64,000 nucleotides of DNA from Gymnorhina tibicen (Eukaryota; Chordata; Aves; Passeriformes; Artamidae). The notes below the pieces were generated by a model. That model saw only the letters and a list, made by a program, of their open reading frames with translations, ran no database searches and was not told the DNA's origin. The first letter of the stretch is position 1. Every line of letters begins with the position of its first letter. Below, one piece after another: positions 23,136-34,021 of the stretch. The stretch covers positions 967,670 through 1,031,669 of the forward strand of contig VXAZ01001688.1 in the NCBI GenBank assembly GCA_013399875.1. Reading direction: 5' to 3'. The translations under genes and the position numbers were made by a program.

Positions 23136-25246
23136 AAGAAGCCCTCTGAAGTTGGGCCAGTTAATTCTTTTTAGCCATCTATTTCTGAAGAGATTTGATT
23201 GGGCTTGGAAGATGCACGAGCGTGTTCTTATTGTCTCACAAAGGGTACTGGTGAATTTAGCTCATTTTCTGTACAGTAGCCTGTTACACAGTAAGTTGTA
23301 GGTGGGGTTGAATCTTGACGTTGCTCGATACCCAGCAGCCTCTTCATCTCCATTTTGGAAGCTGCCAGATTAGTCAGGATGTTCATCACGTGCTTCCAAA
23401 GCACCCATTGAAATGAAATGGAGATTTTTTTTTTTGGGGGGCAAAATGGGAATCACCTGAGATGCTCTTTCTATGCAGTGATTATCCTAGATGTGTTTTA
23501 TGCAAGGAAAGTCCTGTTTTAAGACAGTCAACATATTTTGCTGAACTGATGTGGTACAAATCACTGCACTGGTTCTCTTAAACCTGTTTGGGCCTCTCAG
23601 CAGCTGGTGGATTTTGGGGGGCTGTGGGCAGCTGGGGGGGTGGGAGCTGTGCCAAACCAGCCGAGGGAGCGTGGGCTGAGCAGCCACAGCAATGGCACAG
23701 GGAGGGAGAGGAGCTCCAGTTCCCTCCTTGGCTCACCTGCTGCACAGTCTGGGTAGCAATGGCAGGAGATCATCTATTGCTGGGGGTTGGATGAAGGAGC
23801 TTTTAAAAAAATATCAAATAAGTCCAGATCTGAGTCAGTGACTTTTAAAATGAAAGGTCTGCTCTATTACTGTTAATGGGCAGGCTTTCATAATTCTTTG
23901 CTATTAGAGTACTAACTCCCTCTTTTCAAAGCCTTCCTGAACCTCTCATTGTCCAGCATTTGTATCCCTCACTTTAATGAGTGCTAAATAAGAATTATAT
24001 AAGTATTTCAATAATTCTCGCTGGACAGTTAATTAAGCATCACTGACTCTAAGGAGCAGTCAGCTATTACCTCCTTTTACAGACAAGTGCTTCCACAGAC
24101 ACAAAGGGAAGAGGTCAATTTAAAAAAAAATGATGTGTGGATTAGTAATCTTTCTCCGTAATAAATGATCTGGCTAACAAGCTGAAACAGTGAAATAAAA
24201 ACTCGCCTTTTTTTTTCTCTCTTTTTTTTGTTCCCTCATTTTTTCGATCCAATCTCTTGTGTTCCTTCAGCCTTCTTTTATGCAGGAAGTGAATTCCCTT
24301 TAACTTTTTAGGGCCTGAATATTTTGAACTAAAGCTCTCCAAATTTGCTTCCCTCAGAAGATGGTGTGGGGCACGGCCCTGCCCAGTTCTTCATCGCACA
24401 TTCTTTTTTAACAGCTTCTGTGTTTTCTCCTATTTGATAGCTCCTACCACAAACTTCAACTAGAGTGAGTGCAAAGGACCGTAATACCAGTCTTACACAC
24501 AGGGTATTTTATTAAGTCCAGCAGTTAAAAATGTACAAAGTTCCTTGTAATAATCCATTCATTCTGTTCTCGCCTGATTCTTGGAGTAAGCCTGCACAAT
24601 TATTCAAATCCCAGCTTTTAGCTACAGCATACACCTCGCCATGGGGCTATGCCTCTGTAATCTTGCTTTGGTCTTGCATGTCAAATGGAATTAACTCCCA
24701 TAAGAAATGTATGCGAAGACAACCCAAAGTGTCTAATCCTACTGCTGTCTTAAATTTCTGAAACTCAGACCTGTCATCTTTTTCTATAGCTTTGTTGAAG
24801 TTCTCACTTATGCTTCAGTCCATCCAAAGATGAAATTTAGGGAAATTTGCATTTTTATGTATTTTTCAGTGGTGCACTCCTGTGGCCTTTTCACATGTTC
24901 CCTTTGTGGAATTATTTTTTCCCCGAACTCAAGTCCTGTTTCACACCCTGTGGAGCGCCTGGTGGAGGTGGATCCGGTTGCTTTTAGCTGGCAGTGTACA
25001 AGTTTAAACACACAGGGCATTATGATGCTCACACGTGGAAATAATGATATCATTTTGAATACACCTCAGCAGCTCAGCCCAGCTAATCACAAAACCTAAT
25101 TCTGCCTCGATTCAATCTCCGATCGTGGCGCTTTCTTCCCGAATAAAGCTGGAATTAGCTGTGCTCGGTGTAACCGCGCTGTTTGTGTGTTGCACTCGGA
25201 GCAGCTCAGCTTTCCCAGCAGCATTCCCGAGCCTGGCTGCTGCTGT
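23136..25246. other. Non-coding stretch, no gene seen
   Basis: Mostly AT-rich, with one GC-richer island around 23590-23760 that carries a G-quadruplex motif. T-rich patches lie at 24207-24230. Open frames are short and unrecognised. Confidence 0.5.
23616..23644 (+). other. G-quadruplex motif
   Basis: G6, G3, G7 and G3 runs are separated by loops of 4, 5 and 1 bases. This fits the four-run G-quadruplex pattern. It sits at the edge of a small GC-rich patch with no visible promoter. Confidence 0.6.
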
Positions 25247-25260
25247 TCTCTAGGGGGCAT
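25247..25260 (+). promoter_or_regulatory. CTCF-like core site
   Basis: TCTCTAGGGGGCAT matches the CTCF core CCACTAGGGGGCAG at 11 of 14 positions, including the full CTAGGGGGCA centre. It is the best such match I noticed in the first half of the window. Sequence alone cannot show occupancy. Confidence 0.35.
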
Positions 25261-25559
25261 GCTTTCAGATTCCAGCCCCAAAAAGCCTACATTATACATA
25301 ATGAAAGGGAGGCAAAAGCACAGCATTATCAGAGAGAAACTTAATTTTCCACTTATTCAATCAAATATCAACCAGATCTGATTAGGGGTGGCCAATTTTA
25401 GATGAACCAGGCAAAATACATTTACATAGGGGGTCCAGTTTCAACATAATTTCAGTAAAAAGCAATTACAAAATTACAGTCAGATGGAAAGCTGGTTCTT
25501 CTGGGTGTCTTGGCTAAGTGAGGTTGGAAGGGTAAAACTGTAACTTATTGTAGTGGATA

Positions 25560-25735
25560 TTTAATAAGTGGTAAAGCCGCAGCACTCTCCACTTGAAAGT
25601 TAATTAAGGCCGTGGAATGACCATACTTGTACAGCAAATATGTTAATGGGTTGGCCATGGTAACCGTCACAACAAAGCCCAGCAAAAAATAATGGCTTTA
25701 TGCAGCGTTTTTGCTGATTGTTACATCTTTTAAAA
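25560..25735. promoter_or_regulatory. Enhancer-like block with NKX2, homeodomain and RFX-like words
   Basis: Within about 175 bp lie CCACTTGAAA (25589-25598, NKX2-type), the palindrome TTAATTAA (25600-25607, homeodomain-type) and GTTGGCCATGGTAAC (25650-25664), which resembles the palindromic RFX X-box with one inserted base. Motif density and ordinary, non-repetitive texture suggest a conserved non-coding element near a developmental gene. Conservation cannot be tested here. Confidence 0.25.
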
Positions 25736-28700
25736 AATGCTCTTATATTTTGTTTTGGTTTTGCTATTTTGAGGAATAGTGTAGCAGCATTTAATTTAGG
25801 AACTGCTTAAAGTGATTATTAGAAACTAAGACAAATACTGAAATGCAGATAAAGGTTAAAATATTTGGTTATGTGGTGGCACTATATAAATGTCAATAAG
25901 TAGTGCATGTCAGGGAGACTTTCTCTTTATTTAGTTTTTTTAGGCAGGCTGTGTGGTTATTAGAGAGTCCAATTCTGCTCAGAAAGCTTGAGCTAATCCT
26001 TTGTATATAGTATTTCATTTATGAGTGTAATTGCGGCGTTATTTTTGTTGCCGTTGGATAAGTGAATGCAGTGGCACACAGACTATCAATTGACTGGTGT
26101 ACTTTAAGTGGATTAAATCTTAATATTCTTCTAAGAAGTCTCCTCATTCAGAGTATGGTCAGTTCTGGCCTTCAGGGTTGATTTTGCATGCTCAGTTCCC
26201 ATGAATTTTGAACTTTACCAGCCCATGTGAGGATGGGGCAGGGGAGCACTGTTTTCTCCCTTATTTCAAGAAGTCTGGGGACAGCCTAACAAAAATGGTG
26301 CAGAGTTAAGAGAAAATGAAAACTCCCCATCCAACTCTGCCATACCCAGAGAAACGTGATCAGGTGGGCAAATGATGGTATCTGCAAGTGGATGGCCTGT
26401 TAGGGGTGACTAAGAAACCTGGCAAAGAGGAAAGGATCTTAAGGGAATATGTAATTCTGGAGGATGAATTAGGTGGGAGGAAGAAAAAAGTGTGCTTGGA
26501 GAGTAAGAAGCGATAGCACGACAGAACAGGAAAATGCAGTGCGTGTTTGCAGCAGCTGAAGGAAAAACAGAAAAAGAAGGGAAGGGAAAGGTGGGAATAT
26601 TCCCAGGTCATCCTGTCAGTGTGAGGGAGTCAAATGAGGCCTGGCTGTTGTGTTGCAGTACACACCAGCAGGCTGGTGTCAGCTTTGGTCAGGTAATGAG
26701 TGATGCTGTGTGAAATCAGGAGTTGGACTCGAGTCACAGCACACACACTACAGGTGCAGTGTGAGAGATGAACAGCAGTTGTGTGTGGTGAATTCCTGGC
26801 CAGCCAAGAGCAGTAGTAAAAATGTGGAAAACTTACTTGAAGTGGGAGAGCAATGCCTTTTAAAAGTTACTTTGGTTTGGGCATCCCAAATTAACAGCTG
26901 GGAACTGTTGCAGTGTGTGATGGCCCTTGCTGTTTGTCCAACACCCGGTTATCCAGTTAACAGTTGAAAACTGTTTCAATCTCTGAAGTTCTTCCCTCAT
27001 CACCCTTCACAAGGTTTTGTCACATACTTAAAAAAGGCTCACATAAACTGATGCCATGGAGTTCCTCCCATCCATGTGTCTCTTATCTAAGTAAAAAGTC
27101 GTTGGGGAAGGTGCTGTCTCTTAATCCACGTTCCAAGACGAGTGTCCCACTTTTGCCTGAGATCTTGAGATGCCAGTGAAATACAAATAATGATTGCAGC
27201 CATGCATGAGTGATTCCGTTCTGATTTTCTGAAAAAGTGTTCCATTTTACTATCTTATTCAAGAGCATGAAAGCAAAAATAGGCCATTTTGAGCAAATGA
27301 TGCATAATCGTGGACCTTAAACACCTTAGCACTGAGCTCATCACTGAGGGAGGTTGGAATATTCTCAGTACTTTCTCAAGAGATATCTGAGTTGGTGTCA
27401 GATGACTTGCGGATTCTTCTGGAAGTTACAGAAATGTATAATGGGACTGTGTTTTGTTAACCCAAATATTTTTGCATGGAACCACTGATTAAGTGATTCC
27501 ACTTGGTTTTAAGTGGAATATGTAAGGCCAGAGTGTCTAACTGGAAAACTTTAAAATATACCCAGTCTTCCTGAAGAATCATTTTAAAATAATCCATTAT
27601 CTTATTTTCAAAGAATTCACATGGCAGGACAGGCTTCAGGTTGTTCTGAAGGACAAAATTAATCCTGAGTAACAGCGTGAATGAGAACTCCAAAACAATT
27701 TCCCTAGGGCTGATAATTTAGACAATTGAATTCTATTCTCCATAAATACTTCAAATGTCCTAGACAAGTGCTAATGCCTCTGTTGTCTTCTTTTTGCTGT
27801 CTACATCCCTCCTGGTCTCTACAGAAAGACCTCTGAACAATGTGGCTGGGGAATGGAGAGGTGCAGGGAGCTTGGGCAATAATATTTTTGCAGTGCTATC
27901 CACCAAAAGAGAAAAAACGCTTGTCTTTGCAACTACCCTGCTCTCGGGCACTCTGTGCCTTCGCTCCTGGCTGACAGTTTCTTAGATCAGTTTTTGTGTT
28001 GTTTTCTCGTGTGGTGAAACTCTTTCAGCAGTGTTAAGTCACCTTATTTTTCATATTTTGCCATGTCCTCCCCTCTTCCTTTCCTTCCTGTGTCAGCTCC
28101 AGAGCTGCAGATTTATTTTGCCCATAATCTGTTTCTGAGTCAGTTTGGGTGACCTTGACTCTGGCTGTATTTTTGTGACTTCTGTCTTTTCTCACCCTCT
28201 CTCTGCTTTGCCTGTTTAAGGCTGTAAGTCTGTACCTCTCCATAGAATTTTTGCATACAGGATATAGCCTGGGGTATTGCTGTTTAATATTCTAACGAAT
28301 GTGTGCGTAAGCGTGTGTCTGCAGTACCAGAAATATCCAAAAATCTTTCTAGGCATGTGAGAAGTCAGTCCTTTGCTTGAAGCTCCTTACTCTCGGAAAG
28401 TTTGCTCCTGCAACGTGCTGACTCTTAGTCATGACTGGAGAGCTCCAGCCACTCACGGGAGTTTCTCTGTGCCAGTGTAGCAAATGTCTTGTTTTAATTT
28501 TGGGGAAAGAAAACACCAAACCCCAACAAAACAAAACCACAACCCCAAACTTTAGTGCATATGTAGGGGTTTTTAAATTCTTTCAGAGTTGCCTGTTTGT
28601 TTTCTTCTCATTTAGCTTGCTTGTTTGAGAGCACACTCACAAACTTTGGTTCTGAGTTGACTCTCCAAGGCTTGCCTTCTGTCCTGTATGGTTTTCTTGA

Positions 28701-28765
28701 TTGTTTACATTCTCCCTGCTCCAGTATCTAAATGTATGAGCCTGGTCTTAAGATGATGGTCTCAC
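25736..28765. other. Non-coding stretch, no gene seen
   Basis: AT-rich DNA without recognisable repeats. The block around 26020-26140 has enhancer-like texture but no motif cluster strong enough to call. A 34-nt segment at about 26660-26693 has splice-like ends but is too short to support. Confidence 0.5.
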
Positions 28766-28990
28766 TTTCAAATGGGAGTATCAAAAACACTTAGCAATGT
28801 GCTTGCAAGGCTCGCAAAGTGATTTTAAATGCTCTGATAGAAGCTATCTATTATAATTGCACCAAGTGCTATTATTAATGTCTCCAGCCTCTCCATTCTG
28901 TTTTTGCTCAAACCATACCCAAGAACAATTAGCTGTTTGTTTGACCTGCATTATAACATCAGCTCTCCATTATGATAACAGTGGAGTGAC
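28766..28990. promoter_or_regulatory. Enhancer-like block with SOX, forkhead and homeodomain words
   Basis: AACAAT (SOX-type, 28924-28929) stands beside TGTTTGTTTGAC (forkhead-type, 28934-28945), with several ATTA cores and repeated TTATAAT-like words before them. The block is non-repetitive and moderately AT-rich. It looks like a conserved non-coding element, but this is an inference from motif content only. Confidence 0.25.
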
Positions 28991-31900
28991 TAAGAACAAC
29001 ACATAATCTTCAGATTTAATGGGGCAGAAGACTGCAAAGGGCCAAACCCGTCTTGATGAAATGCCCTCAAGTCAGCAACTTTGTGCAGAGGTGGATGTGG
29101 CACAGTGTGATTTCTGTGGCTCTGGGTGATTGCAACACAGAAATCCAGGACTGATACCAATGACATTGCAGCAGATTAGTCAGAAACTGCTGTTGAACGT
29201 TAGAAAATACTGGGGGGATCTCAGCAGCTCAATCTTTTCTGTCTTTAGGGGAGCCAAAATTATTTTATTCTGTCTGTCGGTGTGCATGCAAATGAGAAAC
29301 ATTCCCTCTTCCTAAAATTCCTTGCATGTGCACAGACTGTTCCCCATTAATGTTATCAGTGCAGGGGCTGTTGCTTTGATAAGGTGGTTGGGAGCTGACC
29401 ACTACTGGGGCACGTTAGTGAATGGACACAACACCGTCACAGTGCAGAATTTTCTGAGTAGAACTGTTGGTATGACACCCTGTAAATGAAACTGCCTCTT
29501 GCATTATATAAACTGTGTTTGTAGACAATAAGCTGCAAAAACATTGCATTCTGAGAGCCTAAGTCTAAAAGTGCATGTATTGGTCCAATAAATAGCATCA
29601 CGTTATCAGTTTTCTTTTTCTGCTTCTGTTGAATACAGAACACGTGCTGCTAAGAAACAAAAAGAATATGCATTTATTTTCAGGCATAGGACTTCGTAGC
29701 CACTTGGGAAGAATATTCTTGATTGAGAACCAAAACATTCCATGATGCTTAACAAACCTGCAAATTGAAAAATCAACATCTGCCCTGTGTAGCAACATAG
29801 CAGGAGAAAGACCTGTAGCCTGAAAAATTCAAAGTACTCTTTAAATTATGTTTCAGTGCATTTATAAAATTATTCTTCTCTGAATTAAGGCTCAAGTTGG
29901 TTTTATATGGCAGCATCTAGTGTGTGGATGGACAAAATCTCTTCCTGCACTTGCCCGTGGCTGCGGAATGGGATGGACGGTACCAGGAACGCAGAGCTGC
30001 GGCTCCCTGAACGCTCCCACAGTGGTATCTTAAAACAAATGAGATGCATCGTTAAATCACTTGAGGATGACCTCTGTTGTCCAAACCCCACAACTCCTGC
30101 GCTCACAGTTCCCCTTCCTGATGGAATGCTGGAGTTTTCAGCGAGCAGCCAATGGAGGCGAGCGGAGCACGGTCCACATTCAGACAGAGGAAGGCACTGC
30201 TCTAAAGGAAACACAGAAACCTGTGATTATGCACTTACTGCAGTGCTGCCTGCTTGCTGAACGTCTGGGAATTTTTTTGCTGTTTCCCTTATTTACATAT
30301 CACAGACATGTCTTTATAAAGTTACTTCAATAATTTATTAGATTGATCTTTTCAGAAATCTGCCCGGGCTAGGTGTCATTAGGAAAAGTTATTTCAGCTT
30401 ATTTAAAGGTTTGTGCCCGGGTGGGGCATTTACCTGCCTCACTGCTGATATTCTAAAAATACCTCCATGTCCATACTATTATCCATTCTTCACGTCCAAT
30501 TGCTCTGTTATGGTAATAGTCAGAAGCACACCATGTAGTAATTACTTACAGCTGACTTAAGAAAAGAATATTCAACTCCCCCACTGTTCCACTAGAAGGT
30601 CTTTATGCACTATTAACTCATTCCTGTTTATTAATACTCTACTGGTAATTCTGGCTGCTGCTTTTTAGGTTTGTAATAGGAGGACTATTAAACAGCAATT
30701 ATTGACCATATGGGTTAGTGAATATTTGTGGTGGTTGTTGGGTGGTTGTTTTGTTGTGGGTTTTTTATTTTTTTTTTTATGCTTTTAGGTTGTTTTTAAG
30801 GAGCCACATCACAATATAGTCGTGCAACTTTACATCTGCCTGGGATTAACAACTTTGGCAGCGTTCCCCATCTAGAAAATGCAAATTCCATATTTCAGAA
30901 ATATCTGAAGCTGTGAAAATACAGAGCAATTTAAAAAACAGGAAAACACTGTGCCAGACAAAGTGAAAATATTTTTTTTCTTTTCTCCAGCAGTTGGGGA
31001 TGGGGTTTGATTTCTTTTCTTTGAGATTTTTTTTTTCCTTTGGTCTGTTTTTCTTTCTTTGATTTTTTTTCTTTTTTTTTTTAATTTTTTAGTCCTTGTC
31101 CTAGAATTTTGTAATGGTCAAGTGTAAATTTCAAACTAATCAAACTTCTAGAAAAGTGTGAATTATAGCATTTTTAAGAACTAGAAATCTGCCTTCCTCG
31201 GTAGGCTTGCCTAGTGAGAAGATTGAGGAGAGACAAAATTACAGCAATTATCTCTCAAATAGCTGGGCTGGAAAAATGGTGTCTTCCCTCCTTTTCCTCT
31301 CCTGCCTTTTTTTTTTCTTCTTTTTTTTCTTTTTTTTTAAAAATAATTTTAAAATCCAACTGCAGTTCCTGCCTTTGCCAGCAGCAATAGCTGTCAGTCG
31401 CTGCAGTGATGATTCCTTTCCCCACTGCTCTGCACTGGGAAGGCCAAACCAGCCGCACGTTTGGCACCCACTCTCATTGTGGTGAGAAAATAAAGACTTC
31501 AGCAGGGAAAAAATACGTAGCAGCAATGAGAAAAGGTAAACACGAGTGTGGGATGTGGTGTAGGAGAAAAGGGATTTGGGAGGTGAGCTGACTTCAATGC
31601 AGAAGTACTGGGCCGTGAGCAAGTATTTTGCAGAATATATTCTCATTTCTCTTTGGGGTTGTCCCTAACACCACTGAAGAAGAGTCAAACTTGGAAAACC
31701 AATTACTTGTGTTTGCCACTGACATGGCTTTTTTCTAGTATTTTCTTAATCCCTTAATACTCTTCTTACACTTTCTTAGTGCTCCTACGTGTGTGTGTTT
31801 GACTTGGATTATGAGTCTCAGCTGTGTCAGTGTGGTCCTCTGAGCTACTGACCAGTTACAGCTCCATTTAGACATAATTGTGGGCACAGTTGTTTCTGGG

Positions 31901-33049
31901 GATTGTTGCATAGTTGAAAAATCTCTGCAATACTAAAATAAGTCAAAAATAATAAGTCAGTAATAATAAAAGTCAAAATAATGTAAAAAAAAATTCACTT
32001 GGAATTTGAAATCTACTGCTTTATCACTGACTAAACACTCTGCTTCTTTTTTGTTTTCTTCCTTTATTCCTTTTTTTCCCTTCCCTTTAAAGGTGAAGTT
32101 CTCTCTTGGACTAACAAAATTAATTCTTGTGTGATGTGCCACACCAAAAATGATTCCCTCCTCCAACAATTACTACTTGGAAGGCAGATACTTTTTCACA
32201 ACAGCTGATGCACTCCTGTGCTTGTAGGTCCTGAATGTTGTAGTGATGCTTTTTTCACGGGTGGCAAAGCTGAGAGAGGAAAAACTGAAGGGATGTGGTC
32301 AGTAGAGAAGGATGGGACTGGTGGAAGGTGGGAAGTCCTTGCTCATGGGCTTTACCCCTGCCTTGCCTGGAGTAGCTGCACAGCACTGGCAGGAATCTGC
32401 TGAGGGACATTAGACAAGGGGGCTGAAGGTATAAAAAGGTGACATTGATTTTATTGCTCAGAAATGTGGGCCAGTTAATTTTCTTCATGTGCCTGGCATC
32501 TTGGCCACGCTGTGGGATTTTTTTTTTGCCTGGTGTAGTGTGTTATTTAAAATGGTTGTTTAGGTGGAGGTGTCATTTCAAGCTTGGAATAAAGGATAAC
32601 TGGGAATCCTGAGCGAGGTGGCCCTTGGTGCCCAGCAGAGCTGCAGTGGCTTGACTCATCTCCAATTCAAACCTGCCTTGAAATAATCGATTACATCCTA
32701 ATAAGGGAATGTTCCAAAGTTTTATTCTTACGCTGCAAAATTGCAGGTGAGAACAGACTCTGCTGCTGACGTGTCGCTTAGCCAGGCTGGTAAATGAGTA
32801 GAGCATGATATTCCTTGAGAAACTGGAGTGGAGGAGCAACCCCTGAACATGCTCAAAGAAAAATGTTGTGCGAGTGATTCAGCTCTTCTTGCTCTTGCAG
32901 GGGAGAGATTAGAGGTGCACCACTTTTGTCAGTTCCTATCTCCTTAACTCATCATATATTATTTATTACAAGGATTTGGTTTCCTAAGCCTGTCGTCTTC
33001 TTTTTTCTTAAGATACTACTGACTATTTGATCCTGAGGGTTTATTTTTT
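28991..33049. other. Non-coding stretch with T-rich tracts, no gene seen
   Basis: Contains a GC-richer 117-codon open frame at 29907-30260 that lacks splice context and resembles no family. T-rich low-complexity sequence runs through about 30755-31092 and again at 31282-31338. No RNA gene is visible. Confidence 0.5.
31282..31338 (+). repeat. 57-bp polypyrimidine tract
   Basis: All pyrimidine except a single G at 31304, moving from mixed C/T to almost pure T. Such tracts can be microsatellite-like, retroposon tails read in reverse, or triplex-prone. No retroposon body was recognised on either side. Confidence 0.75.
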
Positions 33050-33081
33050 ATGATGATGGTGATGATGATGATTATTATTAT
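33050..33081 (+). repeat. Imperfect (GAT/ATT)n trinucleotide repeat
   Basis: ATG/GAT triplets with one GGT interruption pass into ATT triplets. A compound trinucleotide microsatellite. Confidence 0.85.
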
Positions 33082-33908
33082 GTACAGGTATGTGGGGAGG
33101 GAAGGATTTTGAGCAACAGCAAAACCCAAGCTTTTAAACATACGGAATGTCAATGTTTTTGTCTTGTTTTGGCACTTTTTGCACCTCATGCTAATGGTGT
33201 GATTGTGGTTGTTCAAATACATCTGGGGTCCCTCGTAGCCTTGATTCCGGGAGCTTTCTGACTCTGCTATAATTCTGTGCATGGAGGCTCTTAACTAAAC
33301 TGGCTTAGACACCTTGAATTCATTTGCAGGATTTGAATGATAAAAGAAAAAATTTAAAAGAAAAAAAATCTTCTCACACATCAGCCACATTTAATTTAAA
33401 AAAAGTAAAATTTGTGATGACCTGGATTGCTTTTATTTGGTTTTGTTTTTACGGCAACCCACTCCCAAAACTTATGAAGTAATAAACTAAATTATAAGCT
33501 AAATTTTAACATGTAACCTCATTCAAGCCAGCCAAAGTATTTTCACAGAGCACGTGCATTCTTGGCATAGCTGGTGTTACAGGGTGGATTCATCCATTTG
33601 TCAAGTGTTCAGAAAAAGCCTTTCATTTAAAAGGAAGGGAAGTCTTGTAGAAAAAATGACTTGTATGGGCTAAAATAAAATAAAAAAAATAAACTAGGCA
33701 GGAATAAACTTGATCGTGTGGTTGGCAAACTGAGAGCAAAACTGTCATGACTTTGTTCAGTTGCTGAAAGGATGATCTGAGAATGTTTGATTAAAGAACT
33801 GGACTGTCTCCCCACCTGAGCCAGACATAAAAAGTTATGAAGAATATTAAATGAAGCTGTAGCAATGTGACACATCCCTGTTTTTTCCTCTCCTTGCCCC
33901 TCTCTCAG
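33082..33908. other. Non-coding stretch, no gene seen
   Basis: AT-rich, with A-rich runs near 33341-33370 and 33670-33690. Nothing recognised. Confidence 0.55.
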
Positions 33909-34021
33909 GCAGCTGATGAGAACAGAGGAAGGAGCAGATGATGGCACCAAATCCTGCCCTGGAGCTGAGCAGGGCTCAAAGAGCAGCCCTGTGTGGAGAA
34001 GCAGATGGAGCTCTGCAAACT
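33909..34021 (+). other. Candidate exon with very strong acceptor, unknown protein
   Basis: A long pyrimidine tract, mostly T and C, runs from about 33876 and ends CCCCTCTCTCAG. It precedes a 113-nt segment ending AAACT|GTAAGT. One frame (phase 1 at the 5' end) is open across the segment, translating in part to QLMRTEEGADDGTKSCPG, hydrophilic and unrecognised. The segment is GC-richer than its surroundings. The base before the donor is T rather than the preferred G. The opposite strand carries a 151-codon open frame, which I regard as its shadow. A neighbouring exon was not identified. Confidence 0.22.

Noticed and set aside
26660..26693. 34-nt microexon-like segment
   Set aside because: Its ends look splice-like but it is too short to separate from chance without transcript data.
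29907..30260. 117-codon plus frame in a GC-richer patch
   Set aside because: No splice borders, no recognisable domain, and the opposite strand is equally open.
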